A DNA stretch of 64,000 nt from Xylogone sp. PMI_703 (GCA_021399445.1 JAJTUQ010000001.1:4464001-4528000), one strand, 5' to 3'. Positions 43,200-55,135 are shown, counted from the stretch's first letter. Notes: generated from the sequence alone by a model not told the origin. Translations and numbers: made by a program.

Positions 43200-44708
43200 A
43201 TGAAACGACCTCGGAGTCTTAGCGACAGCGGAATACTAACACCTCCAGGAGAGGAAGTAGAGCTGGATGCGGTGCTACAAGCAGCTATTCATATGTGTAA
43301 ACGCCGAAAAACATCCTCAATCTCTAAGTATATTAAGGGATTAGGGCAGAATAACACCGGAGATCAAGGAGAAAAGGACATTGCGTGGTTTATCCAGCAC
43401 AAACGTTTCAAAGAAGCAGAGCCCCTAATCGCTAAACGAACCCATCCCGCTGACCGTCCTGACAACTGGGATTTCCTTGATCTTCGCGGAGGTGAACATT
43501 CGGGCGTTGCATTTGTGTTTGACATTGATGGTGTTCTATTGAACAAAAGGGGTAAGCTAATTGGCGCGCCCGAAACGATTAGGTTCTTGCACAGAAGTAA
43601 GATCCCATATATCTTTCTTACGAATAGAGTTGGCGCGTCTGAGAGCCATCTTGCCGAAATGCTTTCCAATAAATTACTGGCAAGAGTTGACCCGCGACAG
43701 GTCGTGATAGCTCACACTCCCTTTAAGGACCTCGCCTACAAATATCGAGCGGAGAACGTCTTGATGATCGGAGGATTGATTGAACATGCGCGAGACCTCG
43801 CGAAATTATATGGATTCAATAATATCTTTACACCCGCTGATATTTACGCGGCCTGTCCTCACTGGTATCCTCGTGGAGATCAGACGGGAGCGGATCCCCA
43901 AAAGGTAAGGTTTTGTCGCCGCAATATGCTACAAATTGATGCTATTCTGGTATGGAACAGCAGTTATGTAGGTATTCCTGATATCCCTTTAATCATAGAC
44001 CTCCTCATCTCCGACGAAGGAAAGCTATTTAGATTTTCAAAATACTTAGCGAGTAGGAAGTGGCAGCAGGTGCCCCTTTATATTTGCAACTCAGATCTGG
44101 TGTATAAGGGGTCGTCGTCGGGAAATGGAGCAGCATTCGATAATTCATTTTGCTCGACACTTGAAACGCTGTGGAATCATAAGACACGCGGCATGACCCC
44201 ACTACAGTATACATTATTTGGAAAACCATCCAAAGAGACCTTCGCATTTGGCGAGAAGACACTCTACGGATGGAACGAGATACTATCCTATGAAAAGGTC
44301 TTCCACGATCTACACGCTTATCCTGGACCTCGCATATCTCCTGCTCCGAAGTATGCTATTCCTATCAAGACAGTATACATGATAGGCGATAATGTCGATG
44401 CCGATATTAAAGGAGCTATGGGCTACAAGAGTCGTTTTGGGTACCAATGGAAGAGCGTACTTGTGGAAACTGGGAAGTATCAACCTGGGACTATACCGGA
44501 AGTGTGGCCTACTAACATCACGTATGGTGTTATGGATGCGGTTGAGTGGGCCTTGCAGCAGGAGGGTTGGACTCGATTTATTCCACGAGATGCGCAGGAG
44601 ATTCGGGAGGAGATGGAAAGAGAGAAGGCCGAGATGCAAAATACTGACCTCAGTGAACACTCTAAGAACGTGGCAGGAAATCCGATGACGGTAGATGAAT
44701 GGGTTTGA
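43200..44708 (+). CDS. HAD-superfamily subfamily IIA protein (CECR5/HDHD5-like, yeast YKR070W type)
   Basis: One exon, 502 aa. After an N-terminal region of about 100 residues without a known domain, HAD motif I is VAFVFDIDGVLLNKRGK (both Asp present). Motif II is YIFLTNR. LLARVDPRQVVIAHTPFKDL is typical of the CECR5 branch, and motif IV is YMIGDNVDADIKGAMGYKSR. TLFGKPSKETFAFGE and GVMDAVEWALQQEGW also match that family. These proteins are often mitochondrial and their substrate is not established. The N-terminus here is not an obvious mitochondrial presequence, so location is uncertain. Odd points: the N-terminal extension, and two iron-GATA-like sites just upstream. It is preceded by an AT-rich promoter and converges on the TLC gene. 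Confidence 0.87.
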   Translation: MKRPRSLSDSGILTPPGEEVELDAVLQAAIHMCKRRKTSSISKYIKGLGQNNTGDQGEKDIAWFIQHKRFKEAEPLIAKRTHPADRPDNWDFLDLRGGEHSGVAFVFDIDGVLLNKRGKLIGAPETIRFLHRSKIPYIFLTNRVGASESHLAEMLSNKLLARVDPRQVVIAHTPFKDLAYKYRAENVLMIGGLIEHARDLAKLYGFNNIFTPADIYAACPHWYPRGDQTGADPQKVRFCRRNMLQIDAILVWNSSYVGIPDIPLIIDLLISDEGKLFRFSKYLASRKWQQVPLYICNSDLVYKGSSSGNGAAFDNSFCSTLETLWNHKTRGMTPLQYTLFGKPSKETFAFGEKTLYGWNEILSYEKVFHDLHAYPGPRISPAPKYAIPIKTVYMIGDNVDADIKGAMGYKSRFGYQWKSVLVETGKYQPGTIPEVWPTNITYGVMDAVEWALQQEGWTRFIPRDAQEIREEMEREKAEMQNTDLSEHSKNVAGNPMTVDEWV

Positions 44709-45310
44709 ATTTTTGTTTTATTCCGTTTTGCGATTGTTGTGTGTAATTGTGCGTATTGGACATTTAGGTACAATTACATCTATCCCTTGAAATTTGTTTC
44801 ATAGCGGAATCGATTCTGCCAAATGTTTCCTGTTTTTGAAAATGACTGTGCCAGTGTTACCTGCTTGTAAATAATTAGTTACTCATCTTCTAATTGATGT
44901 TGCAACTATGATTTGGTATACGAATAGAAGAAAACGGGTATATCAGTAGCTGATGCCTGTGATGTTTCCCCCTTCAATTATTTTAGGTAGCTTTTGATAA
45001 ACTAAAATATACGAAGCAGCAAGATCTTCACATTGAGGAAAGAGCTTTTGTTCAGGAACAGGTCAAATTCCTAGCATCGTAGCTATGGACTGAGAATTGT
45101 ATCTATGTGACTACAAGAAAACTTGCTTACATAGCTGAAGTAAGAATATGTCATAATAATATTTGTGTCATCACCCGAATATGCACCGTAAAAAAAAACC
45201 CAGAATACACCTGCGATCTCACCAGGGGGGGAAAAAATACACGGAACAAGTATTACCTCGTGACCAAGTTCACATACATATTCTTGATGGTTTATCAAGA
45301 ATTGTCTCGT
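44709..45310. other. Convergent 3' spacer
   Basis: This is a 602-bp AT-rich interval between convergent genes, with A- and G-runs at about 45188-45237. I see no gene. Confidence 0.4.
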
Positions 45311-46431
45311 TTAGATTGCTGGAGGAATTTCATTCTCATCGTCCTCGTCCTCCACAGCCAGAGGCTGTCGTCTCCTAACCTCGGTCTTCTCCACCTCAAT
45401 CGTGACATTTCCATTCGCACCGGTGCTAGTCAAAACCTCTGCCTTTTCTTTCTTTACCTCCTTTGGTGTTTCAAATCTCTTTCGGATGGTTGTAATCATC
45501 TTTCCAAACCAGTGGAAGTTAAGAGTGTTGAGAAGAATGTTGCTGGCAAGGTAAACTAGAGGGAGCCAGATTGGGATAGGCCGCCCTGGAGCGAACTGCA
45601 TCAACTCTTCATGGTTCTCTGCAACGCTTTCTGTTGCTGTGGTAGCTGGGTTGTAATGCAGAGCGGCCCATAGGTCTTGGTAAACGCGAAGAGACTGATA
45701 CGTTCCCCAGACTAGACGGCAACCGAAAAAGGTGATGAGAAGAACAATCCCGTTGTAAAGCTGACCACGAGAGCCCGTCATTTCTAGTTTGTCGAAGAAC
45801 CAGTGGAAGTTGAGGAAAATGGTGGAGAGCTCGTACAGGATGAAAGTGCTAGCATAGTAGTTGACGAACGGTCTCTGTAGCTTACAAATTAGACTCGAGT
45901 GCCGAATTATGGGATTATAGATATGTTAGCACTTACAAAACCAAACGAGAAGACCACTAGTGCACTAATAGCATGACCCAGCATGTCAATACCGAACAGT
46001 CTGAGATGCTGTAGTGTGATCATTAAATCCCAGAGGAAGTAGCCAGCAGCTAGGCCTTGGATCATGCCTCCTCGGCCAGTGTAACCCCAGACTCGTTCAT
46101 CCCAAGTCATATTCCTGCGCTCCTCATCAGTGAACATGACCCAGAGGGCCAGCACACTGATCAAAGCACTCTGGAACAGCGACACGACATGAACATCCCA
46201 GTTGATTTTGCGATCCGCAGATAGTTTCTTATATTTGACTGGAAATATGATTTTTGAGATCCATGGTGCTACGACGATGTTGATAAATGTGTAAGTGAAA
46301 AAGGCCAGCAAAACCTCATGAATGTGCAGCGGCAGTGTGGTCAGAGAAAAGTAGTCTGCAAAAGGCTGTACTGCGTTGCTCAACCATTCTTGGCGAGGAA
46401 TAGGAAACGGATCGTCCAAGGCATTCACCAT
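45311..46431 (-). CDS. TLC-domain (TRAM/LAG1/CLN8) multi-pass membrane protein
   Basis: Two exons (45937-46431 and 45311-45874, transcribed right to left; 62-bp intron, phase 0) give 352 aa. Hydrophobic segments occur near VLLAFFTYTFINIVVAPWI, VVSLFQSALISVLALWVMF and GLAAGYFLWDLMITLQHL, then LGHAISALVVFSFGFRPF, and later LYNGIVLLITFFGCRLVWG and WLPLVYLASNILLNTLNF. The TLC signature GYFLWDL with the downstream GHAISAL and TIFLNFHWF is clear. It resembles the fungal TMEM56/TLCD relatives rather than ceramide synthase, since no HX6HD-type ceramide synthase motif is seen. It is probably an ER or plasma-membrane protein acting on lipids; the reaction is unknown. The tail is acidic and cytosolic. 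Confidence 0.88.
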
Positions 46432-47038
46432 CTTGGAAGCTGGAGAAGAAAGAAAAACCTAGAGAACTGAGAGAAGAGAGACGGCCACTGCGAGAAAGTC
46501 TATAAGGGACGATACCCTCCTGGGATGCACCGAGGCGCAGTGAATTGATGACGAGGGCGGTAAGTGAATGTCCGTATTGCCCTGGGCGTGGCCCAACAAA
46601 CTGTAGGGCTCACGGTATGCCGGCAGACTATGCCTTATCGGGTATAGCTGATCCGCGACAGGGGCACTGATAAGATCCAGGGGTCTCCGCAGCGGAACGT
46701 CGAGTGGAGCAACGTATGCTTTTGATGTATCTGTAGTATTTCGCGGTTTTGCAAAAGCTTCATTTTCTGAACTCGACACTCGCTCCTTTATATACATCCG
46801 CACATCGAGCTGAAAATCTTCTACTTCTACCATTTGTCTGCGGTGCATCGGAGGATTACCTCTTGTTGCCTGGCACGCTCCCGTTTGCAGCATGCACACG
46901 TGAGTCAGCGCCACTAAGTGGTATGCTCGCGTGAACATGCCCGGGTGTTCTTAATCACAACCGCTGTTTCTGACACCTCCCTGCTGGAGCCTTGTACAAA
47001 CACGCCAGGCATGCTAGGCTACAAGGCGGTACCAGCTG
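46432..47038. other. Spacer between TLC gene promoter and amidohydrolase 3' end
   Basis: This 607-bp tandem interval holds the TLC gene promoter. An overlapping minus-strand open frame at 46459-46938 shows no family motif and is likely chance. Confidence 0.4.
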
Positions 47039-48497
47039 TTAAGGCCCACTCACCACCTGCCCGTTGAACACGGTCATTCTGTCAAGTCCGGCATCAGTCA
47101 CAAGCTCTTGGATGCTCTTCCTCTCTCTAAAACCTCGCGTGCCGCTTGACTTCCTGCCAAATATTATCAAATTTGCGGCAGCTCCCGCCTTGACTAGAGC
47201 CCCATCCTCGGACCGAGGCTCTATGCCAATAGCTGCTTTTGCGCGGCTAGATATGCATTGCTATTTTGCTATTCAGCCAGGCTGCTCTGAAAATGCTTAG
47301 ATGGCAAAAACTTACATATAACAGCTCTGCGTCTGCTTTCGTGCCTGCTTGGTATACACCAACCACCAGACTTGCAAGACTCAATGGATCACAAGTGCCT
47401 TGAGGCGTAAATGCATTCCCCACGTTGTTAATACCGATCGCTGCATTCAACCCGTATCGATGGATCATTTCTAGGACTTGGAGTGTCCCTCTCGGCCTTT
47501 GACTCCCGCCAGTCTCAGAATTTGGCCTGCCCATCATGAACATATCTGAGGTTGGTAAACCCACAAAGTGGACTGGGAGATCTCCGATTTCTTCACGTAG
47601 CTCGCGCCACTGCTCTGGCGTGAACAACGTGAGCCTGGTACAGTGCCCAAATAGAACAGTCTTATTTGAAGGCCAGTCAAGGCTTTTCAGCAAGTGTATT
47701 GCATCTATAGTAAATGCATCAGTATTCGGATCCAGATTGTAATCCATATGAAAGTCTAAATGAAGGCTGTTCTGTTTGGCTACAGTAATTGCATGCTCGA
47801 TGTTGCGGATTAGTGCATCCTTGCCTTTCTCGACATATGGAGTAGACCCAAGGGCTTCCACGCCGGGCATTTTCACTGCCTCATCTATTAGTTGTGTCAT
47901 AGCTTTCCCATCATCTTCGTAGCTGAATAGAGGGTCCTGTGCGAAAACGCATATCTGGACGTAGCAACGAGACTTGAACTCCTGCTTCAACGCCAGGCCA
48001 GCTTCAAGACACTTCATACCAACGGTAAGATCAACCTCGACAAATGCCCGCATATGCGTGACGCCGAAGGAGATACTTTCTTCAATCAACGCTCGACCCC
48101 GTTCCATGAGATCATCATGCTCAAAGCGGGCTTTTGCCTCATCTATAGATGTTTAGCATGTTTGACTAACTTCCGAAAGAGCTAATGAGATAAGATTTGA
48201 AGCAGCTGACATACCGGTTAAACTCAAAGCCTCTTTAAATTCTCCAGTCTTAATCTCCAAATCTGCATACTTAGGGTGAGACAATAAGAAGCACTTGTCC
48301 AGATGAATATGAGGATGGCACAAGCTGGGAACAACAAAGCCCTGAGCTGAGATACCCTCTGAGTTTGAAGTTCCAACTCTCGATACCGAGCTGATACAGC
48401 CGTCTTTGCAACAAATATTCCATAACTGATCGCTGGGCTGACCTGCTATTTTGACAATTTTGATATCTAGGTCTGAGGAAGAAAGGTGGGGGTCCAT
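47039..48497 (-). CDS. Cytosine-deaminase-like metal-dependent amidohydrolase
   Basis: Exons 48215-48497, 47316-48142 and 47039-47260 (transcribed right to left) give 443 aa. The metal site begins with HPHIHLDKCFL (about residue 65), as in CodA-type deaminases. Downstream are SISFGVTHMRAFVEVD, then LHLDFHMDYNLDP and VLFGHCTRLT, the expected strands bearing His. GINNVGNAFTPQGTCDPLSL occupies the place where bacterial CodA has an Asp-Asp pair, here Asn-Asn. The last exon adds SSRAKAAIGIEP, then GAAANLIIFG and MTVFNGQVV, the C-terminal beta-sandwich. The last acceptor was placed at AAAATAG so that LLY joins QCISSRAK. It is likely a cytosolic hydrolase or deaminase of a cyclic amide or nucleobase; the true substrate is unknown. 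Confidence 0.85.
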
Positions 48498-50524
48498 GAT
48501 GCCTTTGATATTGATCCTTCGAAGAATATAGAAGAATAATAACAGTTATGCACTACCAGATTACCCTGAGAATTGCTTTAGAAATTAATCGCCATTTACA
48601 ATCGAAGAATACAGAACGATGCGTCGTGAGTCTGGCATAGACGCCGAGCCTAGGGATTCCTTATCCCGATTAGCGGGTGAAAACAAGCCGCCTCAGATTA
48701 CTTTACACTAGCCACGACTACATCTAAGTTGTTGTCATATAGTTTAAATAGATACTGTAATACAGCCAATGAACTGGTCTCCCTCGTTAGATAATTAGAA
48801 TGATAGCCAATGGAACTCATACATCTCAGTTGATCACTTCATTGTGTGGCTGCGGGGATTATAGCCCAGGGTAAAGGAGATGTAGGATTGTGACTAGCAT
48901 TACCCTAAGTTATCGGATTAACCTATAATGCACGTTATCAATTGATTGAGATCCTACTATTCCATAGAATTTTGCTAGTGATGGGAGTATCATTGAATGT
49001 TAGAAACCTGTACTGGCACTGTTCATGCCGCATACATGCGGCATATTCTAACCTGGTTCTTTTACCCCTTCCTTGTAAACAAGGTATCCTAAATTAGTCT
49101 TCATCTTTCCCTCAATATGGAGTACATATAGAACCAGACAGGGGCTATAGAAACTCTATGAAAGTGAGTTATGTCGTCCTTTTTTGATTGCTGTTCTTAT
49201 GTATACAGACTTGTAGCTTTCGTAAGGAGGTTGTAACTTGTGTCGGTTGTCAAGTCATAAAACACAAGATACACTTCTCGAGGTACTCGCTCAAATATAC
49301 AAAGTATGATGGCACACTAAGTTTCGTGGAGGCATTATGATTATTTGCCTAACTGATATCAGTGCTGTTTACAATACATGCAATGACAAGGTTAGAGAGA
49401 TTCTAAAGACGGTTAAACTGCTGGCTTTCCGTAAGAAGTGTCAGTAGAGCTGGGCCACCCACATGCAATGGCGTCCCGCCTCTTCTACGAAAGGAAGGAA
49501 GTCTAATTCTTCATTTAGTCTCCTTCCTTGTACCTCGCAACATCTCCCGTTCAACTTTATTTTTGCGATATCTCGAAGTCGTACGCTGACTGAATCCAAA
49601 GATGTTTTTATACCATCAACATCATCATCCTGTCGGTTCGACTGAATGCTGTTCATTTTCTGATTCAGAAACGCACATAGCACTTGAATATACTTTAGAT
49701 AACGTGAGTAAGCGGAGATCGTCTGAAAGACGATTGTGATTACTTTACGAGACCGTCTTCACCAGCTTCACCTGCGCCAGCCAGTTCTCCACAGTTGTAG
49801 ATAACGCGGTTTGTTTCCCAATCCAAATTATCCTTAGACACCACAAGGATCAAACCATATTGATGGCGAGTTAATAGTTCTTATTAACTCTTGTAAGTTG
49901 TTTACCAAAGAGATTGAAGAGGTAAGGAGAAAAGATTCTTGAAAGCAGTGGAAACGGGTTCTTATATTGACAAATACCATGAATTCAATTACGGATTTCA
50001 AATAAGGTGAATTGAGGAGAATTACTTCCAGGAACCTAGTATCAAGTACTTTCTATGAATACTGGCTCATTCTATACCCCAATTACATTCACTTGATGCT
50101 CGAAATGGTAGAGTGCTCATAGTGTAAATAAAATAAGATGAACTTACCGAGTGAACCTCTGAATATATCAGGATACATTCATATGCACTTACCTTTGATC
50201 TGATTACGGTTCTGTTAGTTTGATATTGGTACTCCAATAGTAGTTGATAACAGCATACAAGGAGCTCAATTCAAGCTAAGTTAACATGGGGTAATTGTCC
50301 GCTGACTAATCGCAGTAGAGCCCTGTAGCATGTCAACGCATCAGCCACTCGTAGGCGATGCATTCTCTGTAAAGCCACTTATACTTAGCGCCCTCCAGGT
50401 CTCATGCCCGCTGTAGAGCCTATAACATGTGGCTGGTGTCAGATTCCGCGATAGCTTTCTGCCACGACCTGCACTTCCAAAGCTTCATCCCAGGCCAATT
50501 CTCTGGACCTGTACCAGAGCAATC
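48498..50524. other. Divergent promoter spacer between amidohydrolase and COG8
   Basis: This 2.0-kb AT-rich region has no gene-like frame. It contains a perfect 9-bp palindrome with a 2-bp spacer (49025-49044). A short open frame at 49441-49683 has no motif. Confidence 0.45.
49025..49044. repeat. Perfect palindrome ATGCCGCAT-AC-ATGCGGCAT
   Basis: Two 9-bp arms are exact reverse complements separated by AC. CGG half-sites facing each other resemble Zn2Cys6 targets in form, but the spacing is not a known standard. Interpretation is open. Confidence 0.6.
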
Positions 50525-52021
50525 ATGGCAGACCCTTTATATGAGCTTTTAGTGCCTTACTTTGACTCTCCATCCCCTCGACCTCCTCCATCATCCAAGG
50601 ATCCCACAACAGCAGCTTATTTGAACCGACTTACAACATTACCACTCTCATCCCTAAGCACCACTGAACCGCAATCTCTCTCCCAGTCGTCGCACTCTCT
50701 CCTCCTCTCTCTACAAGCTCTTTCAAAGCGCACTCATAAATCCGTTATTGAGTCCTCCAACCACCTATCGACACTACCTACAACTCTCCCACAGCTCGCC
50801 AACGCAACCTATTCCCTCCTCGAGGCACTCCCCAAACTCGATGCTGCAGCCGTGCATTTTTCCGAAACCTACAACCCACGAAGCTCAGACTCCGAACTCC
50901 TAGCACGGAGGAAGCAAGCCCTCCTACTCTCACGTAACATTGACCGTCTGACGGACATTCTCGACCTTCCTACCCTCCTCTCAACAGCTATATCCTCTTC
51001 CTCCTCAGCCTCCTCAACTACTACAGGCGCCACACCAACCTCCACAACATCCAGCAGTGCAGCCGCAAGCTTGAATTATGCTTCAGCCCTCGATCTCAAC
51101 GCCCACATACGGCGTCTCCATACACTATACCCAAACTCCCAGTTAATATCCTCTATCTCCTCCCAAGCCGAAGAAGAAATGCACGAGATGGCCACGAATT
51201 TAATTGCTTCTCTAAAACCATCGTCATTGAAACTAGCTTCTGCAATGCGGACCATCAGTTGGTTACGTCGTGTAGCCCCCGAATTGGCTCCTACTGGGGC
51301 AGGAAAGACTGGCAGTAGCAATACGGAAGGCAGTTTAGGTTCGCTATTCCTAGTATGTCGACTGGCAAATCTAACGATCATGCTATCTGCGTTGGAACCG
51401 CTTCGTGAGCTAGCAGATCAGGAAACAGCAAGGTTGCTAGCTGAAAAGGCCAAGGCGAAAGCTGCTGCTTCGAATGGTGGTGCGGGGAATTGGTCGAGTG
51501 GACAGCAGACGGAAAGGTATTTGAAACGATATATTGAGATATTCCGAGAGCAGAGCTTTGCCATTGTATCTATGTATCGAAGCATATTCCCGCCGGCAGG
51601 GGGACCTGCTTCTACAGCTACTGCTACAGCTACATCTACCACTGCCACAAATAAGCCAGAGGATCCATTGAACCCTCTTCCTTCACCCCTTGCTACATTT
51701 CCACTTCATTTAATAGGCATGCTTGAGGAAGTATTGCGGTTATACCTACCAAATGTCAGAGATAAAGTTAGTAGGGACAGCTTGTTGACACAAGTGCTCT
51801 ATTGTGCGGGCAGTTTAGGTAGATTAGGTGGAGATTTTAGTGGTCTCGTGGCTCTACTGGGCATTAGCTTCAAGGATGAGGACGAGAGCGAAAATAAAGC
51901 CGAGAAGAACGAAGATGAGGAAGAAGAAGAAGAGGAGGAGGAGGAGGAGGAGTGGGTGGAGGTTGTCAAGAAACATCGTGTTCTTGCTGGAAAACTAGAG
52001 TCAATGGTGGTTGCTAGATAA
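50525..52021 (+). CDS. COG8: COG8 (Dor1-like) subunit of the conserved oligomeric Golgi complex
   Basis: One exon, 498 aa from the first ATG. ADPLYELLVPYFDSP and SLSTTEPQSLSQSSHSLLLS are the Dor1-type N-terminus, with helices following (THKSVIESSNHLSTLPTTLP). EEEMHEMATNLIASLKPSSL, KLASAMRTISWLRR and LFLVCRLANLTIMLSALEPL are the conserved core. The end has VRDKVSRDSLLTQVLYCAGS and SLGRLGGDFSGLV. Two low-complexity blocks (Ser/Thr at about 185-210, Ala/Thr at about 395-410) and a Glu-rich run near the C-terminus are typical filamentous-fungal insertions. COG tethers vesicles in retrograde Golgi traffic. A GTG-started frame extends upstream, but the ATG at 50525 fits the family start. Confidence 0.9.
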   Translation: MADPLYELLVPYFDSPSPRPPPSSKDPTTAAYLNRLTTLPLSSLSTTEPQSLSQSSHSLLLSLQALSKRTHKSVIESSNHLSTLPTTLPQLANATYSLLEALPKLDAAAVHFSETYNPRSSDSELLARRKQALLLSRNIDRLTDILDLPTLLSTAISSSSSASSTTTGATPTSTTSSSAAASLNYASALDLNAHIRRLHTLYPNSQLISSISSQAEEEMHEMATNLIASLKPSSLKLASAMRTISWLRRVAPELAPTGAGKTGSSNTEGSLGSLFLVCRLANLTIMLSALEPLRELADQETARLLAEKAKAKAAASNGGAGNWSSGQQTERYLKRYIEIFREQSFAIVSMYRSIFPPAGGPASTATATATSTTATNKPEDPLNPLPSPLATFPLHLIGMLEEVLRLYLPNVRDKVSRDSLLTQVLYCAGSLGRLGGDFSGLVALLGISFKDEDESENKAEKNEDEEEEEEEEEEEEWVEVVKKHRVLAGKLESMVVAR

Positions 52022-52259
52022 ACAAACCTTGTAGCAAATACCGTCAGTAATGATATAAATGTATGATGATCTATCTCTTCTGAGTAAAGAGCCTTGTTTT
52101 GCATATTCGCTAGCTTTTCATACGCATAATTCCCATATGTATACATCAAAGGCAAGATTCTTCTATACCATAGTGAATCTCCAGAGGCAAATTGAAACCT
52201 CTTAGTTCCATCATAGGAAAAGCGTATCGAAAGTCATGGTCGTTTTTTCTCATTTTCTA

Positions 52260-54477
52260 TTATAAATTCACAGGCGTAACTCCAGTTGTAGCTGCAGTCT
52301 TGTTCCCTACGTTCCCCTGCTCAGGTACTACGGTCCTCTCGAGCTCGGCGATTCTCCTCTTCTCAGCTTCCATGCTTGCAGCACCCATATCTGCCATTCC
52401 ATACCATGTGATGACGGCGAGACCCAGTAATGCAGACACGCAGCTGAATGTAAGCGCAACAATACCTCTCGCGGTGAATCTGTCTGTATGTCAGTATCCC
52501 TTCTTCCTCAGCAGGACAAAAGCTTAACAGAAAAATAGACTTACCCTGCCGGTAGAGGGTCATGTGCTCTAGGCGCACCCTTCAAGTTTAGGAAATCGTC
52601 GGAATTACCAGCAGCATTTCCAGACGTCGCGATGCCAGCCTGCGTGCAGACATCGAGGTGACCTTGAGGTATTGTAATTAACTGCTGTAACTCATCAGGC
52701 GCCTCCACCATAGTTGCAACCAAGCCCTGATCAACATGCCACTCAATATGGCAGTGGAAAAGCCATATACCAGGATTACTTGCTTGGAATCTCAGGACAA
52801 TATGTCCAGTAGGCCTGATGACGAATGTATCCCTACGCATAGGAATGGCGGGGAAGTTTGTCTGAGAGGGGTCCGAGGGATCGAAGTCACCAGCATCTTC
52901 GTCGGAACGTGCAATAGCTTGGAAGTTGTGTCCGTGGAGATGGAACGGGTGCTTGCCGGCATCTTGGTTATTCACTACAATCTCAACAATTTCATCTTTG
53001 CGGAGAACAAAGGGGTGAGAGAATTCTCCATATATAGTAGGGTTCAATACATCATCTCCAGATGATAGAGCAGTGTAGAGAGTTGGCACCTTCTGCGGTG
53101 TATAGGTAATGTTATTGAAAAAGGCACTATCGATGGAGGTTAGTTATTGACTCATCGTATGCTTGCTTGATTGGTGTTCGTTATGAGACTGTATACACAG
53201 GGTGAAACAAAATACATACTATGGTTTTCCGTCTCCTAGGTTATCCATAATAACGTTAAGCGTGATAGTCTGATCCGGCTCGGGAAGCAATCCTTGTCTA
53301 TCAAATGGAACGAGTGTGAAGTCATCGAAATCATTGAATTCATCGACAATGGCAGGTTCAGGTAATGGAGCATCACTGTCATAGACGAGCCAGCCTGTAA
53401 CATTCCAGTTTAGGTCATCAGGAATGGTATCAAAAAGGTCCTATATCAGAGAATCGTAAGCCTGTATTCAAATTTTGGTGACCTCTACGTGGATTTGCTT
53501 ACTGAGTCCATACTCCCAACAAATGCATAGTTTACATCAGTCTCATTTTTAGTAGTTAGGAGAAAGCTGCAGCGCTGAGCAGCAGAGATGTAAACAGCCT
53601 GTGCTTCAGCAGGTTCATGATAAACACCATCAACCTCTATAATCGAAATATTATGACCTTCGAACCAAAGATACTGACCGGCGAATGCGCCCATATTCAC
53701 TACTCTAAATAGGTAGGTCCTGCCTGGCTGCACGCTAACAGTAAGATTCTGAGTATCATTGAGTAGAGCATTTTGGGGTACAGGTTCGGCGCCTGTTGGG
53801 TTTGTTTTTGCAAGAAATTTGGGAATAAGGGTTTGCATTTGGTCGTGGTACCAGTCCGAGAGAGAGAGTACGATCTCTTCATCATAAAGATCCGCGAATG
53901 GATTCTCTGGATCGTGGACAATGAAAGGAGCGCGGAGACCATCAGGATACTGGCCCTTGTCGTGGGAATGATACCAGTATGTTCCTGGTTGGTTCACCTT
54001 GTTTTCGATGTTAGTGTTTCACTGAAGAGATAATGAATTGGGCGCATATTTTCTCCTCTTAGAAAAGGTGGTAAGACGTTACAAGACATGTAATTGAGAG
54101 AATATACATAATGTACTTACAACAAATTCATAGGTAAATTGTGATCCGGGAGGGATGGGGCACTGAGTAACCATAGCAGGACCATCCATATGAGTGGCAT
54201 TATGCATGTATAATCCATGAAAATGTAGCGAAGTCGTCTGGTTCCCCAATTGGTTGTCGACATTCACAATAACGGTATCTCCTACATTGGCCTCTATGAT
54301 TGGAAGTGGCCATGCTCCGTTGATGCCAATGGTCGTGCGCTCAAACTGACCATCTGGATTGGTAGTTACCCAGGTAATATTGAAATTATATGTTACGGTT
54401 GCTGCTTCCGCGGACCGAAAGAAGAGTGCAAGAAGTAAATGGGATATTATGCAGAAGTAGGAGAGCGATAGAGCCAT
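52260..54477 (-). CDS. FET3: Fet3-type multicopper ferroxidase
   Basis: Exons 54121-54477, 53503-53997, 53220-53440, 52545-53126 and 52260-52479 (transcribed right to left) give 624 aa. A signal peptide ([17 protein letters not shown]) leads into three cupredoxin domains. Copper ligands are visible in [11 protein letters not shown] and [15 protein letters not shown], then [10 protein letters not shown] and [30 protein letters not shown] carries a Glu at the position known to bind Fe(II) in yeast Fet3. The last exon adds one TM segment ([20 protein letters not shown]) and a cytosolic tail, as in plasma-membrane ferroxidases and unlike secreted laccases. It should oxidise Fe(II) for uptake with an Ftr1 permease. 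No FTR1 gene lies in this window, although the two are often neighbours. Upstream iron-GATA sites suggest repression in iron-replete cells. Confidence 0.93.
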
Positions 54478-54615
54478 GATGACGGACCCTATGAGTGATG
54501 TCTACTCCAACAGACAAAACAGAGTAAGGAATGAAAGGCCTGATAACATTAAAATATTGGAGCCGTTCTTGTAGAGGGTACTTGAGGGAAATGATTTCTA
54601 AGGAGCTCTTTCAAG

Positions 54616-54849
54616 TTATCAGATCCGATTGGAGGGCTTTCCCAAATGCCAGCTTCACTCCGGAATAATAGGTCAATGGGACCTCAATTATAGCGGGAAC
54701 ACTAACAACTATTGACCACGCCCGAAGGTGGAGTCCAACTGGATTGGTTAAGAAGGCTCTGAAAGGAACGGATGGTTTCTTCCTTTGCCACGATATTCTC
54801 GTACAGTGTGGGGAGGAAAATCTTTTAATCAGATAAGATGATCAGATAA
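54616..54849. promoter_or_regulatory. Proximal iron-GATA sites of the ferroxidase promoter
   Basis: TTATCAGAT (reverse complement of ATCTGATAA) is at 54616-54624. ATCAGATAA is at 54828-54836 and again at 54841-54849. All match ATCWGATAA, the known recognition site of the SreA/Urbs1/Fep1 family of iron-responsive GATA repressors. They lie 139, 351 and 364 bp before the ATG. The two tightly spaced copies have centres 13 bp apart and could bind cooperatively. Binding is inferred. Confidence 0.7.
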
Positions 54850-55135
54850 CTTGAGATGATTGCCGTGTGACACCTGGTAGCGGCCTTGGCAAAAGAAAAG
54901 TCTGATTGGCTGGCGGCTTGGCGTCGAGGAGAGAGCACCTCTAGACAAATAATCAACGGTGCCAGAATCCGGAAGGAAGTATGGCAAAGAGGAAAAAGAC
55001 GCAAGGAAATGGTGCCGCGTTTACTTCCCATTATAAGGGCAAAGCCTTCCTAACCGCTGGATAAGAGTGGTTGGCATCGCCCCAGAGAAGCTTGGCTACC
55101 CCCAAGTACAAACCCTTTTGGACGAGGTACCGGGC

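Noticed and set aside
46459..46938. 159-codon minus-strand frame upstream of the TLC gene
   Set aside because: It has no domain and lies in the promoter; the TLC gene starts at its own family-like Met.
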